Assembly: GCF_002078875.1 (NCBI RefSeq)
Contig: NC_034415.1
Location: forward strand, 23,336,331-23,400,330
DNA from: Numida meleagris
Lineage: Eukaryota > Chordata > Aves > Galliformes > Numididae
Direction of reading: 5' to 3'
DNA: 64,000 nucleotides
The notes below the pieces were generated by a model. That model did no database searches. It worked only from the letters and a program-made list of their open reading frames with translations, and was not told the DNA's origin. The number at the start of each line of letters is the position of its first letter. Position 1 is the first letter of the stretch. This document shows, in pieces, positions 13,001 to 24,842 of this stretch. Position numbers and translations under genes: made by a program.

Positions 13001-14840
13001 ATACCTAAGGTGATGAGTGGCCAGTTGTTACTTTTAAAAGATTAGCACAATTTAAAAAACTAATGTCCCCAATGAGGCGATGCTCACACTGAATAATCAA
13101 GAGTTATAGCTGTTCTCTGCCCAAAGGGAATATTTGCTCACTTCATCATTTGGAAAATCTGCTGCCTCTCTAACAAGTCATTCTTCTATTTCACTTTGAG
13201 AAAGTTGTAAAACTTCATAGAATAAATATAATGGTGTGGTATATGTATTTAAATGGTCTTCCACAGCCATGCCCACATGGTAGATTTTAATAGCTGCTAA
13301 GAATAGAGATTTTAGTTTGAAATGATTAAGAAACTGCAGCCAAAACAGGACACACTTAAGCGAAGCGTAAAAGATAAATAACACTAGAAATTGCATCAGT
13401 ATAGCAAAAATGTAATTTAATGTAATCCATCTCACCTCCAACTCTTCATTTCCACAAATCTGAAAGACCCAAACAGAACAGGTGTCTGTTACATTGATCC
13501 TCTGTATTTATAGTAGTCATTATCAAGAAAAAAAAAAGCACTACTTATCTAAAATCTTAGTGTAATAATTCCAGATTAGCAGATAATTGTAAGCAAAAAT
13601 GCTAAGTGACCATACACAGCCCATTCCGCTGGCTTGAAACATAACTGTTGTAACGTGGTGTGACAACACTGCATTTCTATGTATGAGCTGTGATTCACTG
13701 TGGTGAGATTTGACTGATGTAACTGACACAACCCTATACTACTTAATATCAACCTAGCATGCCCACCAAAAAAAAAAAAAAAACAGGAAAATGGGAATAG
13801 AGATACAGAAATTTACTTGCTTCTATTTTTTTTGCCTCTGTTCCAATGTGAATAAATATTCCATAAATCCATTGCCATTTACGGTGGGAATTGATATCTT
13901 TTTAATCATTTTTCTGGTTTTCATTTAAAAAAATAATCTTATTCTTTACCATGAAATCTGGTTTTTCCTTATCATTCAGCATACTGCTTCCTCTTTTTAA
14001 GTAGCTCATTACTGGAAATGTTTGGCCTTACTTCAAAAGGGAAGAATATGTCAACACCAGAACATCTGCGTCCACACAGAGTGCTTTGATGACAGTGATA
14101 TACCCCATTTACATCACTAACACTGAGCTAAACCTTGATGCTGACTGCATTTAAAGATTTTACCCCACAGGGCAAGAGAATACAGGTCAAAAATGTTGAT
14201 CTGTGTTTGACACACTCTACTTCAAGAGCACTTGGCAATGATTTGTTCCAGAGTCAAGAATCAAACTCGCACATCACAAAGCTCAGAGCCATGTTCACAT
14301 AACCACATTTGAAACAAACATTAAAATTCACAGTCTCTGGAGGTCAATCTGCTTTTCATACAGAGGATTTTGCAAGCTATATGATCAAATTCTATCCTGA
14401 ATACAGTGGGAATTTTTAATTTCAATCAGAAGGGCATAATACTGCTCAAATGCAGAACAAAAATTAGACACTGCCATCATAAAACTCAAACTTGATTGTA
14501 CTACAGAAAAAAGAGCAGAATAATTGTATGTGACACAGCATTGCTTTTGTCAGTGTGGCTAGAGGAAGTTTGGAGAACTTCAGTACATATCACATGTCTC
14601 CACAGCCCAGCACAATAATGGTGAGTTCCTGAAATATTTAGTACAGGAGAGTTCAGAGATGAAGCTGTGTTATGGAGTATTTGTAGAACGTGGCTTCTAG
14701 TAGTTTTATTTCTCTAAATTTGACTTTTTTTTTTTTAAGTATGTTGTACTTCTTCAACTTCCTGTAATTAATATCTAATTTTCCTACCAAATTACATTAT
14801 ATCTACCAAATCACTATGCTATTTAAATTTTTAATATAAG
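10011..14840. other. Unannotated AT-rich sequence
   Basis: About 4.8 kb with no gene recognised. Short poly-A runs lie near 11839 and 13769. Around 11580-11740 there is a short GC-richer patch holding ACCATGG and an 18-codon frame, too short to call. No RNA or transposon is recognised. Confidence 0.6.
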
Positions 14841-15258
14841 ATGAAGAGGCCCAAGTATTATTCATCAACAGTTCTGAATCCTGAGTACCTTCATGTGAAC
14901 CTCAGTACTTCAGCAGCATTAAACAATTTGGTACTGCTTACTAAATTAATTTATGCAAAGCATCAAACAGGACCAAATGAATGCAAGCCGGATGTTCCCT
15001 TACTCATATTCAAGCACCACAACTACCTGTACACTGCATGTGCATGGAAATCATATTTCATTTCAGTAGAGAAACAGAAAATTTTATTTACAGATTTCAT
15101 TAGAACACCATGGAAACAGATAAAGAAGCAATTGGAAGAGGCACAATCCATGTGGAAGGCAGCTATAATAGAAAACATGTATTCAAAAATAATCTATGCA
15201 TTTTCCCACTTGGCAAATATACATATAATTCCTATAACATCAAGACAATTATACTGAG
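14841..15258. other. Unrecognised 138-codon open frame, probably chance
   Basis: An ATG-started plus-strand frame runs to a TGA at 15255-15257. The translation has no signal peptide, membrane segment or motif I recognise, and its codon content follows the local AT richness. In 64 kb of AT-rich DNA a frame this long is not surprising. There is no promoter or splice evidence. I do not call it a gene. Confidence 0.5.
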
Positions 15259-15283
15259 GGGACCCCAGTATCACTGAGGTCCC
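15259..15283. other. Strong short inverted repeat
   Basis: An 11-base arm on each side of a 3-base loop (ATC) pairs with a single mismatch. Arms are GGGACCCCAGT and ACTGAGGTCCC. It is unusually GC-rich for its surroundings. It is far too short for a microRNA precursor, and no role is assigned. Confidence 0.65.
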
Positions 15284-16807
15284 TGATAACAGTATGAATT
15301 AATGCACACCTTCAAGGTACAGCAAGTTTTGATATATGCGCTATTAGAAAAAGAAAGTGTATTTTAATATAATAATTATCTTTTTAAAGAAATTAGAGCT
15401 AGGATTTCTGAAACAGGATTAAAGTACAGTTGTAGCCCTGTAAAAGGAAGCTGCTCAGCACATGCTGCCTGCACTGTGCATGGCTCCAGGCAATGCTATT
15501 CATTCTTCACTTTCATAGGAGCAAAATATACCCCCCTAAAAATGTAAAACACAAAAATAAATAGATCTCCTGGGAAGTGAAGAAGAAATCAGTTTTAAAA
15601 ATAGTGAAGGAGTCTATATGTTCTAGAAAAAAGCCCATTTTGCATTGTTTTGTAAGATTTACGCTTTAATTTGAAACCACAGTAAGGCATAAAATTTGTA
15701 TGAAAGCAATATCTGATTTATATATAAACTTAACACACAATATACTTAGCTGCAAATACCAGACTCCAGTGAGAGAAGGAAAAGATTTTGAAATATGATT
15801 CAAGTAAGTCTGAGAAATGTTTCCCCAAAATACCCAAAAAGATTCTTCTGAAGTTGAATAGTAAACAATTAACATGATTTTTGCTACAAAAAACACTAAA
15901 CAGTGGATTTTTTTAAATTCATTTTCAATGTTATTACCTGCACCTATTGAGCTGAAATTGACTCCAACTACTAGCTGTTTTCTGAGGCAGCTTTTCTGTC
16001 CATATGACCTTTCCATCCGATTTAGAAAAATAAATATGAATAGCCCTATCTGTTGGTCAGACAAAGAGGAAGTGAACTTACGATCACAAAAGTTAAGACT
16101 GTGTGAACTGAAGTTTTCTGATTGTTCAGGTATTTAAGAATGATATGTTTATAAGACTCAGATTACATGCAGATTGATTAAGTATATTAATAATTAACGA
16201 GTAAAGACTTACAAGAATACGTTTCTGTACACTTGTGGTCTAACCTCACTATCCATATTCAGATAAATCTAGCTAAAGGCAAATTATATAATTCTTGGGA
16301 GCCTTGCATACATTAAGACTCATTAGATTTACATATTACTCACAGTAGACATTTCATTACAGCTGGTCTGAAAAAATGCACTGTGTTTCTTATCTACATG
16401 ATTTTCCATATTGTATATATTGTGTAACGTATGACCAAGTTGTTTGACCTTCTGGTGTTTTCAGCTGCATCTCCATCAGTACATAAAAAGATCAAAGACT
16501 GCTTATTGAGATGACTTCAACTCAGAGGACAGAGTTCATATCCTCCTTCTTAACTGTGACCTCCCAAAAACAGGGAGACCAAATCCAAAAAGCCTTTTAG
16601 AAATTCAGTCCTGTTTATCTCATATCATTTGCAGGCATTACTTAGGAAAGTTCGAGGTTATACAAGCCAAAACGGGGCCAGAGACCATGCTCACAATTGG
16701 ATGATGAGAAGATGATTGAACAGCAGTTTGACCAAAGCCCCAGCTGTTCAATGTGCCCAAACAGACATAACTTCAGTCACACTTACTGGAACAAGATGCT
16801 AAAACAT
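15284..16807. other. Unannotated AT-rich sequence
   Basis: No gene or repeat is recognised. A 132-codon minus-strand frame at 15666-16064 has a biased, domain-less composition and looks like chance. Confidence 0.55.
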
Positions 16808-16885
16808 TCTCACAGCAACGTTGGAAGAGGCCTCTAGAGTTCATCCAGTTTATATGCACCAAAGAGAACCTGTTCTCACAACACC
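16808..16885 (-). mobile_element. CR1 LINE 3' end fragment (degraded)
   Basis: The sequence CACAGCAACGTTGGAAGAGG and the following CCTCTAGAGTTCATCCAGTT closely track the reverse complement of avian CR1 3' ends (pattern cacAGAggTTGGAAGAGACCTCTGGAGATCATCTAGTCC). The element's 3' end is therefore at the low coordinate. Typical 5'-truncated CR1 scrap; the other boundary is unclear. Confidence 0.6.
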
Positions 16886-17675
16886 GCTCACACATTCAAT
16901 TTAATTCCTACTCTTACCGAAAGCTGCACCTGAGCCAGAAGGTCTTCACTATAGAAGAATCTCAAGTAAAACACACTTATTCTCCTAATAAGCAAGCCTT
17001 GGAAATGATAACTTACCATTTTGGTCTGCTTGTGGATTTCACCATTGGAGCCATCCCATCTCTATAGAGGCTTTTTGTTTTACTGAAGTTGACAACGTTG
17101 AAAATTACTCTCTAGAAAAAGAAATAAATCTGTTATAAATTATGAAATACTCTACACATTATCGTATATACCAGCTGCATAAAAACATACAGAAAATATG
17201 GAATGGATATGTACCTTATGCTCTGAAGTACTTTTAGTCTCCATAGAGCTCAGATAACAGACAGTCTATTCCTAGTATTTTGATAGCCTACATTTTACAT
17301 CTTACAGCAGTACTGTACTTCAGATGTAAATTTGAATTTAGTACAGTGGTTTTACAGTAGGTATCCTATCCAAACAAAGAATTAGGTTACTCAGATTCAA
17401 AAACAGAAAAGCAAGTCCAGCGTATTGCAATTACTGTTGGGGAGGGTGGTGGAAATCAGGAGGATAGGGAAACAGAAAACCTTTCAACTGCTTCATTTCT
17501 TAAAGATTCTTATTTCTACACAGCGACAGGGAAAATAAAAACTTCTGATTTTCTTTCTCCAAAGAAAAGAGTATTTTTCTTCATTTTGCCATAACAAAAG
17601 TAAGAATTCTTCTCTGTAAAGACTATACAGTATACTTACACATCAGAAATTGCACATAGTCATCACTGATTTGAG
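16886..17675. other. Unannotated sequence
   Basis: Unique-looking AT-rich DNA. A small G-rich patch lies near 17439-17462. No gene is seen. Confidence 0.5.
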
Positions 17676-17745
17676 TATGGCAGGGATGAGAGCCCAATTC
17701 TGATCTCAGTATAGACTGATAGCTTTACGGAGACTACAGCTGGCA
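17676..17745. repeat. Possible ancient amniote interspersed repeat
   Basis: GCCCAATTCTGATCTCAGTA is typical of the same reptile/bird element suspected at 940-1045, whose consensus I remember as a 'ctgattctgatctcagttacactggtgtaaat' type end. The match fades after about 60 bases. Family name not assigned. Confidence 0.3.
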
Positions 17746-19323
17746 TTTAACTGTTCAAAGGAAGAGAAAAGTCTAGATCTTTACTGGTAATGGACTGATA
17801 CCAAAAGTAAATTCATGCAGAGGGAGGAAAAAAGACAAAACCTTCTTCCCTACCATCTGTCTGCTGTAAATCATTTTATGCAGAATTACTTATCCTGCTT
17901 CTGTTAAGAAATTCTAAGTTAGACCAAGCTCACTTCATGTATTACATTAACCTTACAGATATTAAATCCAGTATAGCTCGTTCCTCATACTTCTGATATG
18001 CAACGTAAGTGTACACAGAAAAACTGAAACATGAACACTAAATTAACTTTGATACAATGTTCCAGGATATACTAATACATTTCATTTGTATTTCTCTAAA
18101 TTTATTTTCCACTGGTATCAGTGAAGACTGCTAAAAATTATATTTGCCCCTAGGTATTCACAAATTTATTTTTACAATGAACTATTACAATATTTACACT
18201 GTTAAATAATGTTTCATGAGAAGGCTGAGAATTAAATGGCCACTGCTTGAAATCTAGCAATTTTGACTGAAGCAATAAGATCAGTTAAGCTTTCATATGT
18301 AAAATTTCAGAAAAACAAACACGGACCTTCCATGCAGTCTGTTCCGAACACAATAAACTATAACATTAAAGTGAAAGCAATCAGCAGTGGGACGCTGACA
18401 ACAGGAGCCAGGTACAGTTACATTTGCGTGTGGGGCAGGTAAGAATACAGGCAAACTACTCATATATAGCTCTAATTAAGCATCTCTACTCAAGAAAAAA
18501 CAGAGAAAGGTTTTTAGAAGCATGGCAGCAATGAAGATTTTGTAAACGGAAGCACAAGCTGCTACGTATGTGAACTGCAAATTAGCCAAAACCTAAGAAT
18601 AGTCTGTGGGTTTTACTGGAAATGGATCTAAGTCAGCAAGTTAAAAAACACACTTTCTTAAAGCTGTTAATTCAGTTTTGTACCAACATTAATGAGCAAG
18701 CTACATATCCATGCACATGAGTTTACAGGTATTTAGCAGTATTTTGAGTTTTTGTAACAGTAATGAGATAAGTTGTAAAAATAAACTCTTAGTGGAAGTA
18801 CACAGTATATAGAACTTTATATTTGTAATTTTAAGCACTGAGGATGTTGCTTATTTGATGAAATATCTATCTTAGAAGGCCTCTGGTTATTTTCTGTCCT
18901 GTGCTTGCAACACATGGCTTTAAGTTAGAGAATTATATTTAGGTATGTTTATAAATATACACACACACGTGCATACATTTCATACCCTACATGAAAGCAT
19001 TTTCCTATACTACAATGCTGAGTTTTTCCTTTGTTACTTAACTTCCTTCATATTTGTGAAAACAAATTAAGTTCTTACAAATTGGTTTGTCAATCTCCAT
19101 GTTTGCACAGAGTGAATGAAACAAACAAGATCTCCAAACCAATTGCCTTAAACTTTGAATGCAATCATGCCACTGTTGGAAAGAGAAAGTTGCTAATTTT
19201 GTTACATACTGACTCAGAGCAGACAGCTGGTAGACAATGTTCTTATTCCAATCAGGCTTATTTTGTATAATGAGCAGGGCAAATGTACACAACTGGGTAA
19301 GCAACGTATACAAAAACAAAAAT
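17746..19323. other. Unannotated AT-rich sequence
   Basis: No gene or transposon is recognised. A short CA tract lies at 18959-18968. Confidence 0.55.
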
Positions 19324-19673
19324 ATGCAGCTCATTTAACAAAGCACTGCAGATTATAACATTTCAGCCACTCATGTTCACCTCAGAGTAAGCAGTTAGCA
19401 ATGCATGCAGTTCTCTCAGCACGGCATCCAGTTAGATTGGCAGAATGAAAAATTTAACGGCACAGAACAGAACTTTATCAACATACACCACTGAAGTAAT
19501 AAAGCACAGAAACCGAAGTGCTCAAATAAGCAGCAAAACTCAGTCAAGTATTCCTGGTGATAGTTGAAGTAGTCCATGCAGCTCAGTCAGTGAAGTGTGC
19601 AAAAAACGTAATGACTACGGTATACAACACCTCAGCCAGAAAAATATGCAGCTCACTCAATAAGGTATGCAAA
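19324..19673. repeat. Degenerate repeated motif (ATGCAGCTCA...TGCA)
   Basis: A motif of about 27 bases recurs at 19324-19350, 19405-19430 (weaker), 19576-19603 and 19646-19673. Each copy starts ATGCAG, has TC(A)-rich bases in the middle and ends near a GCA or GCAAA. The last two are 70 bases apart. It looks like a decayed minisatellite or diverged duplications. Not matched to a known family. Confidence 0.5.
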
Positions 19674-20600
19674 CATCTTTGAACTGAATGCTATAACAAA
19701 AGCTTGTGAAACAGCAAGCATAGTTTTCTGAACACATCTAGTTTTGGGTTTTTTTGTTTGTTTTTTTTTTTTTGCCTATTCTATAAGTTGTAAACCATAA
19801 AGGGCAACAATACTAGATATACGCCATGCACACAGAAGCACTCTTTTCTAAGAAAATTATCACTGTACTTTTTAATGAATTATAGAGACTTACAAAGGGA
19901 GGCATTTAATGAGCAATATAATTTAGATGCTCAAAAAATGAGAAACTACTTGATTTTTAAAGAGAAGTGCAAAGTTAAGAAAATAAAACTAGATGAAATG
20001 TACTTACAAATTCCCTAGGAACTGCTCTGGTCTCCAGAGCATCAATCCAGAGAAAATCGGCAGAGAAATTTCACAACAAAAATACTTCCCTGTATTCACT
20101 TCAGAGGGTATAAATACCACCAAAAAAAGCAATATTCTAACTTATAACTGAAGTGAAATCACATAATGATTGTTTTTGGTACAGCATATTTTCAATCTAC
20201 TGCATCATTCTGACAAATGGCTGCAACTTCTAGGTTGGTGGAAGAGGCACAGTGCAGAAAAGCCTCTCAGAACACCAGCAAGCACAACTGAACGACTGTG
20301 GGGCACACATTAGGCTGCACTGGAGCTTCACAGCAGAAAGGAAGACATCTGCTGCAGTTTTAGGCTCTGTACTTGGACTGCCAGGGGTGGGAGATACTGG
20401 ACAACACAAGACCACACAGGTACTTTCTGCCTACTGAAAGGCAGCATCCCCTTTCCACAGTGCCTGCAGTAAGCATCTTGGAGGTATCTTGCTGTTAAAG
20501 TCATAAAGACTGAAAAATTAAGATAGATCCATCTTGCCCATATCTTAAAACTTACTAATAAAATCTGCTTTCCCAGTAGACCTTTGCAAAGTTATTTCAG
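19674..20600. other. Unannotated sequence
   Basis: A T-rich run lies at about 19746-19773. A GC-richer patch at 20225-20440 is open on both strands for about 60 codons, with nothing recognisable. No gene is called. Confidence 0.55.
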
Positions 20601-20617
20601 GAATGTTCTTGTTTTAT

Positions 20618-20667
20618 GTTTTTTTTTGGTGTTTTTTTTGGTGTTGTTGTTGTTGTTTTGTTTTTAG
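20618..20667 (+). repeat. T-rich tract with (GTT)n microsatellite
   Basis: T runs are broken by GG and GTG, then by several consecutive GTT units. It makes the overlapping frame from 20603 start with a long Phe/Val/Cys-rich stretch, which marks that frame as low-complexity rather than a real protein. Confidence 0.85.
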
Positions 20668-22692
20668 CATGCGTGAGGTAAAAACAAACTCTGAACACAA
20701 GCAGAAAAGATGGCCAAAGCACATTGCACCTTTGGTAGTATTACTAGAAACATGCAAACAGGTTCCTGATGGGCTGGAAGGAGCTGGTAGTTTTGGAGGG
20801 GAGCACTACACATCAGGGTGGTTTGGGATCAAAGCAGATGTCATTAAGCATGGATGGCCATATTGTACATCACGTACATCATATTCTAACATGTCTCTGT
20901 GAGCACAAGGAAAGCCATAAGGTAAAAGTTCATCATAAATCACTCACATCTTGGCAGGTTTTCCATATGAACCTACCAAGTGAAGAAGGTCTCCAGCAGA
21001 CCAGTCACCCCTTCACTAAAGGCTAAGTGCCTATCCCCAGGAGAAGGTCACACTAAGCCCCTTCAAGAAGACTACCAGGTTTATTTTGGGTGATTTTCTC
21101 CAGCAAACTTCTCAGGAATAACAGAGCTGCTGTGGTTGACATAAAAAGAGGAAAACAAACAAACCAAAGAACACCACAAAATTCAGCCTGAGGCAGACAC
21201 CTGGCACAGTCAAATAGTTACAAATATGAGACAGTATATCTAACTAAAAAGAGGATTGGTAATAGGAAGGACTTTCTTAGTATTTATGTGACACATTTTA
21301 AATATTAAGGACTATATCTATGTAGTATTAATAACATAATGACAATTCAGTGGACAATGCTTCAGGCTACAAGAGCAATGCAACCTTCACTACACAAGGA
21401 CTAAGCATTTGAAGGGGGACAGGAACAATTTCATCATTTCACCAGACAAGGTAATCAAGCTGGGCACAAGGTAGCAATACTGGAATGCATCAGCTGAAAT
21501 TAAGTCTGCACTCTTGTGCTCTGGATGAGCGTTAAAGATTCAGAAGGCCCATGGACCATGGCTTCATTTCCTCTCCTGCTGATTCTTTAGATACTATAGA
21601 GTTTGAGGAATTCCTGAAACCTGCAGTATTTCATGAGCTGAGATATCCTCTCCTTTCAGACTTCTTTTTTTAAGCTTTCCTTAGCATCTTTCCTTTCTTT
21701 TTTACAAATGAAAGTTTTCCTCCTCCTTAAGGTCAGATCTACTTTAGAATTACATTCTATTTTAAAAAAATAAAACCACAAAGCAAAGAAAAACCTCTCA
21801 AGCCAACCCCACAAGTTGTGAGATTTTTGACTCGCCATTTCTGAATGTGAGAAACTGGCAACATGGGACTGCTGCCTTCTCACAAGAAGAGCTACATTTT
21901 TGTATTTGTGTCAGGAGGTCTTTGGGATCTTTCATGGCAAAGCACCTTATATAAAGCTATATAAAAATAAATTAGACCAGAGGGACTTCAAAACAGAGAG
22001 GAAAAAACTGTTACCTGCAACTGCTGTGGATGCTGAAGATCACAAATAATACAACCATCCATTTGTGCAAAATCCCCAATGAAGTCTTACAAAGGTCATT
22101 TTTCTGACCTTTTAAAATTTAAATCATTCATTACTGCTAACATTTTAAAGTGACTCATACTTCCTTTTCTCCTTTACAGAAATATACATCTTTCAAACTG
22201 AAAAGTTCTGAACACTGATAGCATTTAGTCTTTCCAGTTAAAGAGTTTTCAAAACCTGCTGGCACGCAGAAGGGGAAAATAAATACTCACCTACTGAGAG
22301 AGGATGTTAGCGACCATCTTGGGCTCCACCAGACTCACTAATCAGTTGCACCTGTGTCTTGTTAACTGGAAATTGTCAAGTCCTTGTAAGGTAACGAAGT
22401 CTTATGACACTGATGCAGAAAATGACTCACAGATTGTGAATTATAGGACTTTTTCCCTCGGTAGAGATCCTCACTTAGTTACTTAAAAGACAGAAATGCT
22501 AAAATCTAGGATGTTACAAAGAGTGATATGAAAATAAGATTCAAAGGATTTTACTGCAATAAGACCTCAGATTTACTGCTGTGCTACGTATAGATGGTTT
22601 TTTTGTTTATGTTTGTCTGCGTGCTTGAGATATTTCTGATATTCATGATAGCCCAGAACCTAAGATTTGTACGTGCATTTTCATTTAATTGC
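20668..22692. other. Unannotated sequence
   Basis: Unique-looking DNA. A direct repeat GTACATCA-C-GTACATCA lies at about 20865-20882. No gene, RNA or mobile element is recognised. Confidence 0.55.
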
Positions 22693-23029
22693 AGAATCAT
22701 AAAACAATTCGAGTTGGAAGGGACCCTTAAAGGCCATCTAGTCCAACTCCCCTGCAATGATCAGGGACACCTACAGCGCCATAAGGCACTAAGAGCCCAG
22801 TCCAGCCTGACCTTCACTGTCTCCATGTCTGGGGCATCCACAACCTCTGTTGGCAACCTGTTCCAGAGCCTCTCTACCCTTAACATAAAAAACATTTTCC
22901 TTATATCCGGTCTAAATATCACCACTTTTAGTTTGAAACCATTTCCCCTCGTCCTCTCACAACAGAGCTTTCTAAAGAGCCCGTCCCCTTCCTTCTTATG
23001 GCCTCTTTTTAGACACTGAAAGGCCACTG
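22693..23029 (-). mobile_element. CR1 LINE, 5'-truncated copy
   Basis: CR1 is the dominant non-LTR retrotransposon of birds. Read on the minus strand, this block ends (low coordinate) in the typical CR1 3' UTR: a GGACTAGATGGCC-like segment followed by CTTCCAACTCGAATT and a terminal ATGATTCTG. Upstream of that, the 22761-23027 frame keeps the decayed C-terminus of ORF2, including the recognisable stretch ERLWNRLPTEVVDAPDMETV. The reverse transcriptase core and everything 5' are absent, as in most CR1 insertions. The overlapping plus-strand frame (22594-23019) is only its antisense shadow. Confidence 0.93.
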
Positions 23030-24724
23030 CCTGGGGTGCTAATGACGAACATCACAGTTTGAAAAAATTACCAAATCAGGCTCATGCTGCATTCACTGTT
23101 CTTTCTGTCAGTTCTTTCATTACCTCCAAATTAACACTTAAGTACAGACCCACAGATGTAACACTCGTGTACAGCAGCAATTCTCATTCAGAATCTCACA
23201 GTTGATGTTAATTTTGCTCACCTGGGCCTGGGGAAGGAGTTACTGTGCAGAAGGCTACCTTCTAACAAAAGCTTTCAAAGGGATCTGAACAGTGATTTAT
23301 AGAAATCGATGAGTAGAAACTCAACAGCAAAGTTTTGTTACCATTAACAAGGTATTCCTTAGTGGCAGCACTGGGGTAACATTGAGATAACGCTCCAAGA
23401 ATGCTCCACCAGTTCATCGTTCGTGAACAGGTTATATTTTCCCATGTATTACATATTCATTACACTCCCAAATTCATTATCCTATCCACCCCCATGATTA
23501 CCCAACTGACACAGCCTTATTTGGAGATCTTCAATGTCATCTAGCCTTCTAGCACCGTGATGGTCCATTGTCGGTCCATTATTAGTCCTTGGGGTGGTCG
23601 TTTACTTCCTCCCAAGACTCCTTTTGTCCCAAAGATTGCTGTGGAATGCAAGGACAATCGAGAAGCCTCTGCGCACATAGATAAGGAAGACAAAGGGTAA
23701 CATTCTGATGCTGTCTGTCACATTCTAGGCATTCCATTGTTGTTTCTTTTGCCTTCTTAAAGCAGACCAGCCTTACAACATGTCTCACATGCTTCCCCAT
23801 CTACATTAAAGACTACTGTGGTGTTGCCAGCAAGTATTAACAGAATATTTTGTGTAATTACATCTTCAAATCAGCAGGAACCACTGTTCTCTGTTTAGTG
23901 TTATGCTGTGGACTGACCAATAATCTGTGTGTTGCTGGACCTAAACTCTGAAGTCACACAAATCCTCCCGTTCAACCTTTCTTGGGAAAATGGCAAATTT
24001 ATTTGTGAACACCCATCCCCACCAACAGAAGTCAACTTCTAGTTAACGTTTTTACTGTCCATCAGAGCACCAATAATCTGAAGCTTCCAACTGAAGCCTC
24101 AAAAGTGTTTTTTTCAGAAAGCTGGCAGTGGAATGAAAGATTAACTCCGGTTCCTTGCTTCCTTAGGCCAAAATCTCCGAACTTTTGAAATTCTGTCATA
24201 AAGCATGCATTGTTTTGTGTTGATTCCTCAAAAAGAAAATACTAAGAGTCCTGACAGGGTATATAACCAGGCTACAGATGTACTGAAAACAGATTTGAAG
24301 CTGTCATCCAAAATCTGGGAAGAAGATTCTCTAACTCTAATGTGGTGTTAGAAAGCGGCATTCCTTTTTACCTCACAATACACACCAGGCGACTTGACAA
24401 GCAAGCGTGCCCTCTCAGGGTTCAGGTTCTACATTTATACATAAGACATACATATGCAGTACATTGGCACACATATTCAGTTTTTTTTTAAAGTCTTATA
24501 GATATGTGCTAATATCCCTTTGGGCATGCTCAGTAGTATTTAGGATGGTTGAGTGCCCACCTACTTCTTCCCTTTTTTTCACCATGAGCTTCATCACTGA
24601 AACCTTTGACTCACTTTCATTCACTTTTCCCCAGTTTGGAAGATTTCCATTGCTTATTAGGCCATAGTGAGCCACTTTTTAAAAACAATGTATGTGGAAC
24701 CCAAGGAAAATGTCCTTGCGCGTT
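23030..24724. other. Unannotated sequence
   Basis: No gene or further repeat is recognised. Composition is moderately AT-rich with no open frame above about 90 codons. Confidence 0.55.
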
Positions 24725-24834
24725 TTGAGGCAAAAGATAAAAGTATTCTATTGTAACTCTATTACTTCTTGTAAGGCAAAATTGTTGAGGCAGAAGATGA
24801 AAGTATTCTATTATGTCCCCAGTGCAAAATTATT
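24725..24834. repeat. Two-copy tandem repeat, unit about 50-60 bp
   Basis: The unit TTGAGGCAAAAGATAAAAGT and what follows (24725-24784) recurs at 24785-24834 as TTGAGGCAGAAGATGAAAGT. The shared TATTCTATT follows in both, then GCAAAATTRTTGAG. The second copy has lost roughly 10 bases in its middle. A local tandem duplication that has since diverged. Confidence 0.85.
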
Positions 24835-24842
24835 GAGAAAAA

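Noticed and set aside
14841..15257. 138-codon plus-strand frame as a gene
   Set aside because: Composition follows local AT bias, no motif or homologue recognised, no promoter or splice signals.
15666..16064. 132-codon minus-strand frame
   Set aside because: Hydrophobic, aromatic-rich composition typical of chance frames in A/T-rich DNA; overlaps an equally unsupported plus-strand frame.
20603..20902. 99-codon frame starting with a hydrophobic Phe/Cys run resembling a signal peptide
   Set aside because: The hydrophobic start is the translation of a T-rich/(GTT)n microsatellite.
22594..23019. 141-codon plus-strand frame
   Set aside because: Mostly the antisense of the CR1 copy at 22693-23029.
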